Origin: Carya illinoinensis
Lineage: Eukaryota; Streptophyta; Magnoliopsida; Fagales; Juglandaceae
Assembly: GCF_018687715.1 (NCBI RefSeq)
Contig: NC_056755.1
Coordinates: 41,109,001-41,173,000, forward strand
DNA: 64,000 bases
Direction: 5' to 3'
Under the pieces are notes generated by a model. It ran no database searches and was not told where the DNA came from. It was given only the letters and a program-made list of their open reading frames with translations. This document shows, in pieces, positions 45,223-56,645 of the stretch; within the stretch, counting starts at the first letter, position 1, and each line of letters begins with the position of its first letter. Position numbers and translations under genes: made by a program.

Positions 45223-45500
45223 ATTTCCTTATATATATATAAAAAAAAAAAAAAGAAGTAGAGTGGCAATAATAGTTTGTGTACATGAATCTATAATGAC
45301 TTGCACCCATAACCAAAAAAAAAAAAAAAAGATTCTTGAACATACACAGAAAGGGAAAGAAACCGAAAAGTACCTTGGTCATCAGACTCTTCCTCCAGAC
45401 GTCCCTCGCTAAAAAAATTATCTCTGCCTGACAATGGTCTAGATGAGACCAATGACATGGAAACTAATTGAGAAAAAACCCAATCCCTAATTGTCTTCAT

Positions 45501-46677
45501 CCCTCCTGTAGAGATCAAAAAATAATCATCAGAGATTAAAAAATAATTATCATAATCTGAATCGCCAATTTTTTTTTTTGGGCCAATCATAATCTGAATC
45601 GCCATTAAAATGGTACAAAATAAAAATCAAGTGTAACCACGGCACTTAATCATTCAAACCTTAATGGAGCATAGTGAATAGAACAAGGACCAAGCTATAA
45701 AGCATTCAATAACTAATGAAAATAAACAGTTCAAGAAACTAAATGGGGGAATATTTCGTGGCAGGTGCACTATAAATCTTAAATAAACTAAAAGTCTGGC
45801 TCATCCAATCAAAGAGCAAGTATATTTTTTATCCATTTTACTTTCATTGTGAAAAAATAAAATTGTGAATATCTACTGAAACCTTCTCAGACAGACAAAT
45901 AGACAGAAGCATAAATTTTAACATCTACAAGAAACTAACTATAAGACTCCTAAGGTATGATGCTAAGACTTCGATTAGATTTGATACAAAAGAATCAGTT
46001 ACATAAGCAAAATCCAGTCAGATATAGCAGCATAAAACAAGGGTACCTACAAACCAATATATATATATAAAAAAAAGGAAAAAAATGAATAGTATTCCAC
46101 ATCAAAATAAGTAGTAATCCCATTTTACGAAGGAAAGCGTAGCAACAAATGTCCCCATTTAATACAAGTTACCAAAAAAAGTATCATCAAAATTGTTATA
46201 GACAACATTAAGGTTTTAGATAATTGTTTACCTACTGTGAAAATTCAGTCAACCCAGTCCAAGCTAAGAACCTCGAATTATATAGTATTAGCTTTAGCGA
46301 CCAAAAATGATATTTGGAGCACCTAAGATGGAATCCTGAAATAGTACGAGCAGCCAAAGCGCAGCAGGATCGATCAATCACGACCTACCGAAAAATTGAC
46401 GGCACTAAAATCCTAATGGAAGGTCTGGACCCCTGAAGGTCACCCAAATGGATTCACAACGAAATGAGAAATTGAATGATAAAAAAAGGAATACAATTCT
46501 TGATCGGAATTTAAATTGTGGTGCGGGTGCAGTGAGAAGGAATAGCAGTAGAGGTTGGGGGTAAAGAAGAAGAAGAAGAACAAGCAATGCGACAAGACTA
46601 CGATAAAGAAGCTTGATTTTGTGTGCTTGTTCCTTTGTTTTTTCTTAGAAGGAGTCTCATTCTATACAATGTGTCTT
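45501..46677. other. Former 5' flank of the TOC90 pseudogene
   Basis: Should contain the old promoter and 5' UTR. A GC-richer, CT-rich (minus-strand) stretch at 46390-46610 could be the original leader. No intact reading frame. Confidence 0.4.
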
Positions 46678-46883
46678 AGGCTGCATTTAGATGTTAAGTT
46701 GAGTTGAGTTGAAATAAAAGTTGAAAGTTGAATAAAATATTATTAGAATATTATTTTTTAAAATTATTAATATTTTGACATTTGAAAAGTTGAATTGTTT
46801 ATTATATTTTGTATTAGAATTTAAAAAGGTTGTAATGATTAAATGAAATAAGTTGAGATGAGTTGAGAAATCAAACAGGCCCT
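46678..46883. mobile_element. MITE, CGTTTGGATG family
   Basis: Starts AGGCTGCATTTAGATGTTAA and ends AAATCAAACAGGCCCT, inverted. The interior holds GTTGAGTTGAGTTGAAATAA and AATTGTTTATTATATTTTGT, words shared with copies at 37650-37740 and 52260-52290. Confidence 0.7.
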
Positions 46884-46954
46884 ATTTGGATATGACTTTT
46901 GAACAATAACCCAACTAGGTTAAAAAATTTCTATAAACCAAATTTTTGCAAAAT

Positions 46955-47112
46955 AGAAAATAATGCTAATTTTGTGACATAAATCTGATGTGTAGTCATT
47001 TTTACGTATTTTTAGCACACTTTAATGATGTAATTGACTAAAATAATTAAAAACGTGATGCACTCAATCATATCAGTGAAGTGCATAAAGAGTACGCAAA
47101 AACAACTGTATG
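46955..47112. mobile_element. Foldback MITE related to 36295-36460
   Basis: Has GTCATTTTTACGTATTTTTAG on the left and AGAGTACGCAAAAACAACTG on the right, inverted, around AATGATGTAATTGACT / AATCATATCAGTGAAGTGC. Confidence 0.45.
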
Positions 47113-47979
47113 TAAAATATGATGAAAAACAGAAGTATGAGCAATTGGGTATTAATAGAATACTCAATTCTTCAGTATTGTGAGCAATTAGCTTGTGATT
47201 TTGGGCTAAAATATGATGTGCATTCTCATGTTTTTTTTAAACAACTTTATATTAATTGAGACTAGTACAGTTTAGATTCAACAATCTGTTGAATACAATG
47301 AGGATATTCCTAAACCAAAACATTAACAGACAATAATTGAAGAGGAGATTTTGCTAAGGAATGGTCAAAGGACCTCAATATATGCTTTCCATCTTCAATT
47401 ATTTGGCCAAATCTGTTAAAGTTCTCACCAAGGATCATTTAAGGCATTCATTACATCCAAACAATTTCTCTCAATTAGAATACCATGGAATTCCAATTCA
47501 AAGATGTTAAGTGTAGAAGTGAAGTTACAGGAAGAATCGTGATCGCAAAAGGAAAGGAAGGAAAAGAAGGAACGGTAAGTTTGGTTTTAATGAAATGGGC
47601 GTTTAAGGGTAATAATAGGTGGGGTGCTAAATTAGTAATAAGGGAGTTTTGTAAATGGAAAATTCTATGCACCACACTACCATTTCACTCTCATCCTACT
47701 ATCTAAGATGTAGCAAAATTGATCACTATTGGATAATTCTTTATTAGGTGATTCTTTATCATCTAATGATGATAAATATCTCACATTTTACATAATGAGA
47801 TGAAAATAGAATTGGAGTATGGAATATAGCATTACTCTATATAAATAGATAGATGATGCTTTTCATTCCTGATATAAATAAGTCATACGGTGCATTTTTA
47901 CTTTCATGTTATTAGTAAGTCTTACAGTGTGTTTTGGGTGTATAAATAGTTGGAAGAAAAAATCCAACGGTATTTGAAG

Positions 47980-49193
47980 TGTATTGTTGTTGTAGTTTCT
48001 GGAGGAAGGATTTCCCTCGAAATAAATCCATTATCACATTCTTGATTTAGTTTTTGAGTTGTTTTTGAAGTTCTTGTCGTTCTTGATTTTTTGCTATCTG
48101 TAACCCAAAATTTCCCTAACAGTTGGTATCAAATAAGGGAAATCCTTATGGCGGAAGGCACTCAGGCTATTACACTGAAGGCTTAGCAGGAGAACAATTA
48201 GAGGCAACAAGAATTCATGCAAAGGCAGTTTGATGTTCAGCAGTAGTTGATACATGTCATCACAGAAAGGTTAGACTAAATGACTGATATGATTGGAACT
48301 TTGATTGAAAATAGTCATATGATTTCAACTAGGGAAGATGTGCAAGATCCTAAAGTGAATGTTTAAGAAGATAGACGAGTGTTACCCAGAGGTGTTAGAC
48401 TGAATTTTTTCCATTTCGATGGGACTAATCCATCTTGTTGGGTTTTCAAAGCCAACCAATATTTCAAATACCATCAAACTCCTCCTATCCAAAGGCTTTT
48501 GATGGCCTCTTATTATATAGAGGGAGAAGTTGATATGGTATCAGGATGTTGCTAAGGGGGGATAGTTTATGGGGGGAATAATTTGTTCAGGCTTTAATCA
48601 CTCGATTTGGGCCAATAACATATGATGATCCCATGGGAACCCTTGACTAGGCGTAAACAAACTTTTAGAGTAACTTTCTTTAGTGTAGATAGATGAAAAA
48701 AGAAGAAAAGGTTTATGTTATCATTATGAAGAGAAGTGGAATCCTGCATGTGTGCAAGAGTCCTAAAGTGTAGCTTTTGTTGGTTGAATATTGTGAAGAC
48801 AATGAATCTAAGAAGATTACAGAAAATTTCTTAGATGGTGTTGTAGTTTCTGGAGGAAGAATTTTTCTCAAATTAAATCTATTATCACGTTCTTGATTCA
48901 GTTCTTGAGTTGTTCTTGAAGTTCTTGATTTCTTGCTATCTATAACCTTATCATTGTGAAGAGAAGTGGAATCCTGCACATGTGTGCAAGAGTCCTAAAG
49001 TGTAGCTTTTGCAGGTTGAATCTTGTGAAGACTGAATCTAAGAAGATTATAGACAATTTCTTAGATGGTGTTATAGTTTTTGGAGGAAGAATTTTCCTCG
49101 AATTAAATCCATTATCACGTTCTTGATTCAGTTCTTGAGTTGTTCTTGAAGTTCTTGATTTCTTGCTATCTATAACCCATGATTTCCCTAACA
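47980..49193 (+). mobile_element. Decayed gypsy-type LTR retrotransposon remnant
   Basis: An LTR 3' end (GTTTCTGGAGGAAGGATTTC... to ...TTTCCCTAACA, ending 48121) is followed by TTGGTATCAAATAAGG, a primer-site position. A stop-riddled gag follows, with RGVRLNFFHFDGTNPSCWVF and KANQYFKYHQTPPIQRLLMA (48390-48520), typical of retrotrans_gag of plant gypsy elements. After about 600 bp it collapses into further LTR pieces ending TTTCCCTAACA at 49193. Pol is absent. The LTR left end and target duplication were not found. Confidence 0.75.
48718..49180 (+). repeat. Two tandem copies of a ~232-bp unit within the gypsy remnant
   Basis: TTATCATTNTGAAGAGAAGTGGAATCCTGCA... through the LTR-tail block GTTCTTGATTCAGTTCTTGAG to CTTGCTATCTATAACC occurs at about 48718-48949 and 48950-49180. 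With the 5' copy at 47990-48115 the LTR tail is present three times. Confidence 0.8.
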
Positions 49194-49196
49194 AGA

Positions 49197-49430
49197 GAAA
49201 AATATCGTAGCTTCCAAAGCACCCATAACTTATGTAGTAACTTGTTCTAAACAACAATTCAATGGTTTTTCCATGGGCCTATTTACCTTACCAATCTCTC
49301 TAATAATGACACAAATACCGATCTTATTGTTCTCCTTATCAAGTGCCACATCTCAGTTCAGTTTAAAAATACTAGTCCCATTTGCATTAAATGTGCCGTA
49401 TCAAGGGTCTTTGTGCCTTATTCTTTTGAA
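49197..49430 (-). pseudogene. RNase H-like (RVT_3) fragment
   Basis: One minus-strand frame reads DVALDKENNKIGICVIIREI, MEKPLNCCLEQVTT, stop, VMGALEATIF. This is the start of the RNase H-like domain carried by plant LINEs and solitary RVT_3 genes. It has at least two stops and no catalytic remainder. Confidence 0.55.
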
Positions 49431-50003
49431 CCTCTTAAAATAATTCATAACTTTGCTTAGGAGAGTTGACGATTTAGTTTGGATGAGAGAAAACCCCTTC
49501 GTGCACCAAATGATTATTCGCCACCATATATTCCTCATGATCATTGCAATAAGAACGAATTCTTCTGAAGATAAACATATCAGTAAAGTTGCATACTACT
49601 TGGAAGAGGTCAATGCATTTAGTAGATTTTTCTTCTCAACAAGATTCATTCATTTAAAGGGAAACCAGCTACATAGTCATAAGTGATTATTTAAGAGTTA
49701 CACATTGACTAGAGGGTCTTTATCATTATAAAAATCGAATAGACAAGGGGGAATAGAGATGAGGGGAATACTTCCATAGATATGCATGGAAGTTGCCCAT
49801 TGCGCAATAGAATGCGCACATCGATTTAAGTTTCAATATATTTTCCTAGTTTGCCAACTTTCGAATGAATATAGTATGCTCCCGATGTCATATATTAGAA
49901 GTTGAATGGTCCGATCTAAACTTTTTTCAAGATTGATCACAGCTTGCAATACAACTAGAAAGTCTCTTGCAATAATGATTTTCTTGACTTGATTGACCTT
50001 TGC

Positions 50004-50222
50004 TTATGTGATTCCTATATACATTGCAGTGGCTTCACCTTGATTCAAATTCTGATTTTCAATGAACCTTGTGATGACAAAAATTGGGGAGCCATCCTTT
50101 GATCTGCAGATTGCAACTGTTGTGCTATCTGCATTTTTTACAGCAATATCTAAAAATAGAATGTAATGCTCTCTAGGTGTAGCACTCCAATTATGGCTTT
50201 CATTCAATTGTTTATTGCCCAA
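50004..50222 (-). pseudogene. RNase H-like (RVT_3) fragment
   Basis: A 72-codon frame with CRSKDGSPIFVITRFIEN, then NQGEATAMYIGI, matching the central RNase H block of plant RVT_3 proteins (the Glu in GEATA is the usual catalytic one). Preceded on the same strand by HNWSATPREHYILFLDIAVK, which may be the degenerate first strand. No full domain. Confidence 0.55.
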
Positions 50223-50869
50223 TGGATTTCAGTGTTCCTTATAAGTATTTAAAGTACTAGAAACAAAACTATCAATGTTTGGGGTAAAAGACTCATGGAC
50301 AATCTTGTTCCTTAAAAACCAAATGTTATTAATATTAATTATTATTAATAATTATATTATAATTAAATTAATATTGAAAAACATATTTTCAAAGTTCATT
50401 TAATTATTTGAAATGAAAGTGTAGAATATTTTAATATTTTAATTGGTGAAATGAAAGTGTATGAGCGAGAAAGTAATATTTTAATTTTTGGTGAATGAAA
50501 GTGATTTCTATATTTAGCCAATCACTATAGCAAAAGTTTAAAATATTTTAGATTTGCCTAATTTAATGTAAGTCTTTTTTATACAAATAATTCAAATTTT
50601 AGCCAACATCCTCATTTGGCCAAGCTCTTAAATAGGGGTGGCAATTTGTGACACGACCCGTTAACCCAACACGAACACGACACGATAAAAGCGGGTTTGG
50701 GTTTGGTCTTATCGGGTTCGGGTCAAAACGGGTCAACCCGTCAAAACGGGTCACTAACGGGTCAACCCGTTTTGACCCGTTATGACCCGTTAAAAAAAAT
50801 GAATTTACATTTCTGCCCTTAAGTTCTGCTATCTGAAAAAGGAAAAAAAAAAAAAAACAGAAACCCTAA

Positions 50870-52708
50870 GTCGAATCCGTGAATCACTCGGATTCACATT
50901 TCAAAAATTTCCTGCACAGCAGCTACACTTTCACTTTCAGTGTTTCACTCCTGCGCCGCACTGCCCGGACACACACAGCTGCTAGGCTCTCACTCTCAGC
51001 TCTCAGCCTCTCACGGCACGGACCGCACGGTCTCTACTGTCTACTGTCTACTCTCACCCCTCGGCAGCTCGGCTCTCGGCTCTCATCCTCTCACGGCCTC
51101 ACGATCTCACGGTCTCAAGGTCCACACGGCTCACACGCTCAGATTCACTCGGAATCTCCCTCAAGGTAAACGGTTTTATGATTTTCCTCTTCCCTCTTCC
51201 CTCTTCGGCTCTGTTTTAGATCTCACGGTTTATTATTGTAGTTCGGCCATGTGTAATAGTTAGTTAGGGATTGTGGGGAGGGAGATCCATTCTGGAACCT
51301 TGTGAAGAATTGATCTGTGTACAGTGTATGGATGTTGGAAACCCTCGACGTTTTCCTGGAGTTTGCACGAGTCTATGACAGTTTTTATCAAACACCTACC
51401 GTGCGTTTTTTAATTCTTCCGCAAGCACTCTATTACATTCTGTAGCAATCCATTACATTGAATTACAAGGTCTCTATTACATTCTGTAGCACTCTATTAC
51501 ATTCTGTAGCAATTCCATTACATTCTGAAACATATACGATTACGGCCATAAACACGCTCATCCATATATATATATATTTTTTTGATAAGTATGCTCATCC
51601 ATATATAATCAGTTAGTTAGTTAGTTCTATAAACAAATAAATAAATAAATATTCCCATGAGAGTGTTGCGATATAGCTAGATCTATATGCTTCTTCAAAT
51701 GGTTTATTTGAAATGATTTATTTGAAGTGATTTATTTCAAATAAACAACCGTGGTTCTCTCCTGCAGCTTAGTTTTAAAGTGATTTATTTCTCTCTCATT
51801 GTTGAGCTTTATGAGTTGACACCCATCACTAAGCTTTGTCTTTCAACTTTTGTAAGAGTACCCTCATTACTACGGCTTGGCCTTTGGCCCTTTTGTTCTA
51901 TTGCTAATCAGAGATTCAGAGTACACTAGTACTGAAAAATAAAAACTTAATAAAACCTAAAGGGATACTTAAGTCTTAAACTTCAATGTCAATCTTTGGG
52001 AGGAGATGCTCATGGGTGAACTGCTTATACATACTGCTCTGTGGTGCAAACACAACTTCATGCTAAAGGCCATTTTCCTCTCTTTTGCCTTTGCCCTTTT
52101 CTTTTTTGGGCAAGTGAAACATATAGAGGACTTCTCAAAACAATGCGATCAAGAATAGATTTGGATAGTGATTTCAGATGAAATGATAAAAAATGATATA
52201 ATATAAAAGTAAAAATTGAATAAAATATTATCATAATATTATTTTTATTTTGAGATTTAAAAAAGTTAAATTATTTATTATATTTTATTTAAAATTTAAA
52301 AAAATTATAATAATTCAATAAGATGAGATTATATGAATTGTGCATAATTATACACCTAAAATTTCTCCAATTCACAATTACATTATCAACTAATTACCCG
52401 CGTAAAAAAAAAAAAATAACAAAACTGCCTACTCGACGGCCCTGCCCACGAAAGAATTCACAGGCCATCAATTAATATTGTAACTATTCGTTGGCCCAAA
52501 TCAATGATGAGTAATAATAGATACATAATGGGCCTTTGGAATTGGATGTATGTATTTGTAAGACTATTAGTAACTTATCTCAATAACTCAAATAATAACT
52601 CAAAAACTCAAATAATGTATTTGTAAGACTATTAGTAACTTATCTAATAATAAATTATATATAACAGCTGCTCTTTTTGATATTGATTTTATTGTTGTAT
52701 TTTTTAAA
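50870..52708 (+). other. hAT transposase gene 5' leader and leader intron
   Basis: A GC- and CT-rich leader (50880-51165) ends at a donor-like CTCAAG|GTAAAC. The following 1.5 kb is AT-rich, contains a MITE fragment (52150-52340) and TTACATTCTGTAGCA repeats (51430-51530), and probably forms a leader intron up to the coding exon near 52709. Confidence 0.5.
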
Positions 52709-54949
52709 ATGTCAGATGAGTGAGACAGCAGGGGAAATGACGATTTGATTGACTTGGAAGGGATGGACTCGGAAAGTTTCGCAAATGAAGATGCTAAAAC
52801 AAAACGAAGGAAAAGGTCAAATGTGTGGAGTTTCTTTGAGATGGTTCTCGATTCTGATAAAGTTGGTGATTGTAAGGCACGAGCTAAGTGCAAGATGTGT
52901 GGAGCTACTTACTTGGCAGCGAGCAAATATGGAACTGGAAATTTGAAGCGTCACATTGATACATGCCCTAGAAGAAATACAAGAGATATTGGTCAGTTGA
53001 TGTTGGGGCAAAATAGTGGAGGAATTTCGGTAAGCACTTCTAAATTTGATCCTGTGCAATATAGACAACTTTTGGTAGAAGCTATTGTGAAGCATGATTT
53101 TCCTTTCCGATTTGTTGAATATTCGGGAGTGAGAACTTTTATGCAATATGTGCGTCCAGATATTCCAATTATTTCTAGAAATACTGCTAAGGCTGATTTG
53201 ATTAAGATGTATCATCGGGAAAAAAAAAAGGATTAAATACATGTTGAGTGATGCTCCTGGTAGAATTTGTCTGACATCTGACCTGTGGACCTCTTTGAGC
53301 ACTGATGGTTATATGTGCGTTACAGCACATTTTCTGGATAAGAAATGGGATTTAAAGAAAAGGGTTTTAAATTTTTCTTTTATGCCACCACCACATAATG
53401 GCATATCTTTGTCTGAGAAAATTTATAATTTGCTATGTGAGTGGGGAATTCAAGACAAGATTTTTGCATTAACTTTAGACAATGCTTCTTCAAATGATGT
53501 GTCAGTAGATTTGTTAAGAACTCAGCTGAATATTAAGAGAGCCCTTGTTTGTGATGGTGAATTTTTTCATCTTCGTTGTTGTTGTCATATTCTCAATTTG
53601 GTTGTACAAGATGGGTTGAAAGCAATTGATTGTGCTATTCAAAAAGTTCATGACAGTATTAAGTATGTCAAGGGATCACAATCAAGGAAACAAAAATTTT
53701 TAGATTCAATAAAACAGATGTCTTTGGATGATAAGAAGGGGTTGAGACAGGATGTCCCTACTAGATGGAATTCAACTTTTCTGATGCTTGAGAGTGCTAT
53801 TTTTTATCGTCGTGCCTTTTGTCATTTGGAATTAACTGATTCCAATTTTAAACACTGTCTATCAACATCTGAGTGGGAAAAAGTGGAGAAGATTAACACT
53901 TTCTTGGGAGCTTTTTATGATTCCACTTGTGAGTTTTCTGGAACCAAATACCCTACAGCCAATTTGTACTTTCCAGCAGTGTTTATGATTTATTTGACAT
54001 TAAAAAAACACTCTGAAAGTGAAGATGACTACATGAGGAATATGGCTTGTCAAATGCTTGCGAAGTTTGAGAAATATTGGTCTGAATTCAATGTGCTATT
54101 GGCGATAGCAGTTATATTGGATCCTCGATACAAGCTTCATTTTGTTGACTTTTCTTATACGAAGCTTTATGGAAATGGTTCCTTGGAGTTTTTAAATGTT
54201 CGTACCAAAATGGCATCTCTTTTTATGGAATATAGTTCTTCTACTGCTCCCACAAGTTCTACCACGACTTTTGAAAGAAGTTCTAGTAGAACGGAAAGTG
54301 AATCTTCTTCTTGTAGATGGAATAGAGTCAATACACAAGTATTTCAGGTAAATTCAAATAATATTTTTTTGTTTAATGATTTATATTATATTGTTTTATT
54401 ATTTTATATAACATATTCTCAATAGGACTTTTTTATTTTTATTTGGTATAGGAATTTGATTCATTTGGAGGTAATGATTTCGCTGCCCATATGCAAAAAA
54501 GTCAGTTGGAGCTGTATTTGGATGAACCTAGGACAGATAGAAATGCGAAAATTGATATTCTTTCCTTTTGGAAAGGAAATGAATTTCGTTATCCTGATCT
54601 TGCTTGTATGGCTCGTAATATTTTGAGTGTTCCAGTTTCCACAGTTGCATCTGAATCTACTTTTAGTGTTGGTGGGCGTATTATTGATCAGTACAGGAGT
54701 GCATTGAAACCAGATATTGTTGAAGCATTAGTCTGCACAAGAGATTGGTTATACGGCGAGGAAGCCGAAGTCGAGGGTAACATTATTATTATTAATTTAT
54801 TAAATTCTATCTTAATTCTTTTACTAATGTCATTTTTTTGTTTCATAGGAACACAAGAAATGAACGAGTTAACTGCAGATATAATGGAGTTGGAGAAAAA
54901 TACCACTGAGGACACCACATTTCCTTCAGTCCCTTCTGTGGGTTCATAA
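52709..54949 (+). pseudogene. hAT transposase (BED finger, RNase H-like, hAT dimerisation), lightly damaged
   Basis: Cuts and rejoins hAT ends. Exons: 52709-54347, 54452-54776, 54849-54949, joined in phase with GT..AG borders. The BED zinc finger has CKMCGATY and LKRHIDTC (about 52890-52965). The catalytic core has LTSDLWTS and LTLDNASSND, and further on DVPTRWNSTFLML. The C-terminal hATC dimerisation block has ILSVPVSTVASESTFSVGGR and ALVCTRDWL. Two lesions are visible. A TGA (52721-52723) comes four codons after the first ATG, although the in-frame ATG at 52763 still lies upstream of the finger. A one-base excess in a ten-A run (53220-53229) shifts the frame before MLSDAPGRICL. The rest is open. 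It resembles RICESLEEPER/DAYSLEEPER-type proteins, but its TIR-flanked setting marks it as transposon-encoded. Confidence 0.92.
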
Positions 54950-55767
54950 TTTATTTAGATTGGTGTGTGTATCATCTTATTTGGAATTGTAATATTAACA
55001 TTTGCAATGTGTGTTTGACATATTTGGTACCCTTGGATGTAATGTAACAAGAATAGTTGGACTTGTGTAGGACCGTAGGTGTTCTAATTATGCACTACAA
55101 CACTATTAGTTTGTTATTTTGTTAGGACTTTAATTTTGATATATTTATTATTTGGATTGTAATTTGTAGTTGTAGTTAGTTTTATATTTTTTTAGAGACA
55201 TTGTGATTTTAATATTTATATAAAATTAATCAGGTTAAACGGATTAATGGGTCGTGTTCGTGTCTATATGGGTTAAACGGGTCATAACGTGTCGTGTCGT
55301 ATCGTGTTAACCTTTTCTTAAAATTCATTAACGGGTCATAGCGGGTCGTGTCGTGTCGTGTAATTTTTTTTAAAATTCATTAACGGGTCATAACGGGTCG
55401 TGTCGTGTCAACCCGTTATTTTAATGGGTCGTGTTAGGGTTTAGAATTTTGACACGAAACCCTTAACGGGTCGTGTTCGGGTTGACCCATTAGCTGTAAT
55501 ACACATGTCTCGACACGACACGAACACGACCCGTTAACACGATTTGACACCCCTACTCTTAAATCATCCTTATTAGCTTAGCTAAATTCATCCTTAAATT
55601 TGGTCAATATCAACAATTCTTTGCATTTGCCTATTCCATCTAAATTCAATCCTCACATTGGATTAGCCATTCAATTTCTATATAATAATAAAATATTATT
55701 AAATTAATAATTTTTTTATTTAATTTATTTTATCACATTTTGTAATTCTACCAATTAAATGTTAATA

Positions 55768-56225
55768 ATAATTATATTATAATTTAATTAATATTAAAAA
55801 AAGTATTATTAAATGTTAATAATAATTATATTATATTAAATTAATATTACAAAAAATTATTATTAAATGTTAATAGTAATTATATTCTAATTAAATTAAT
55901 ATTAAAAAAGTATTATTAAATGTTAATAGTAATTATATTCTAATTAAATTAATATTAAATGTTATTAACAATTATATTCTAATTAAATTAATATTAAAAA
56001 GTATTATTAAATGTTAATAATAATTATATTATATTAAATTAATACTACAAAAAATTATTATTAAATGTCATTAGTAATTATATTCTAATTAAATTAATAT
56101 TAAAAAAAGTATTGTTAAATGTTAATAATAATTATATTATATTCTATTAATATTAAAAAAATATTATTAAATGTTAATAATAATTATATTCTAAATGTTA
56201 AATGTTAATTATATTCTAATTAATT
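55768..56225 (+). repeat. Second copy of the AT-rich 52-55 bp tandem array
   Basis: Same unit order and variants as 39718-40190, including the ATTAATACTACAAAAAATT variant unit; one unit is shortened. Shows the array was duplicated as a block rather than amplified separately. Confidence 0.85.
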
Positions 56226-56645
56226 TAATTTATTTGTTAGGAATGAGAAATTAATATTTTAATATTTGATAAATGAATAGTAGTCTTCCATCTTTAGCCA
56301 ATCACTGTAGTAAAAGTTTAAATTATTTTAAATTTATCCAATCTAATGTGAAAGGTTTGGAGTCAAATTATGTAAAATTTAGCCAAATATCTCATTTGAC
56401 TAAGCCAATGAAGATTCTCTTAAACTACGAAACATTTGGCGAATGCTCTTTGAAAAAGTCAAATCTTTGTCCTGTCGTCTTTAATGGTAAAAGCTCCGTT
56501 TCTTAGTTCTAGACGTAGATTGCTTTGTCACTATAGTACCCTTTCCAGACAAAAAAAAATCAAGCATTGAAACCCCAATGATGACTTATCCGCTCTCCAA
56601 TGCTTCCCTCCTACTTTCAGCTATCTATGTAAGAGCATCCCCATC

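Larger units (their letters stand above)
40572..45500 (-). pseudogene. TOC90: TOC90/TOC159-family chloroplast import receptor pseudogene
   Basis: TOC159-family proteins are outer-envelope GTPase receptors for chloroplast precursor import. Exon 1 (45500-45374) reads MKTIRDWVFSQLVSM, SSRPLSGRDNFF, matching the TOC90 N-terminus, with an intact start and donor (CAAG|GTAC). The rest (about 42716-40572) holds all remaining blocks in order: DPLAKIEDL, VSKVLYRIHLAALI, the GTPase domain, DEYDQLPPIQILKKSQFDRL with DELDYQEILYLKKQLKEEY, and the M domain ending in SFEATLRGSEYP, LNSRKMG and EHLQIALVAAFTIFKAM. The G1 loop reads GKTGVCKS and the G3 box DNPD instead of DTPG. Many stops and frameshifts are present, several at Gln codons. 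Intron 1 holds a solo LTR. The lack of an acidic A domain also fits TOC90. Confidence 0.9.
50633..55555 (+). mobile_element. hAT transposon, 4923 bp, nearly complete
   Basis: Terminal inverted repeats are TAGGGGTGGCAA and TTGACACCCCTA (one mismatch). The 8-bp duplication CTCTTAAA is at 50625-50632 and 55556-55563, and the empty site CTCTTAAA is visible near 39504. Subterminal regions are packed with ACGGGTCA/TGACCCGT and GTGTCGTG words on both sides, the usual transposase-binding pattern. It encodes a BED-zinc-finger hAT transposase. Confidence 0.96.

Noticed and set aside
50879..51263. Ser/His/Leu-rich frames near the hAT left end
   Set aside because: They sit in the CT-rich untranslated leader of the transposase gene; no conserved domain, and overlapping frames.
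52745..55555. Domesticated DAYSLEEPER-like host gene
   Set aside because: Intact terminal inverted repeats, an 8-bp target duplication and coding lesions show it is an ordinary transposon copy.
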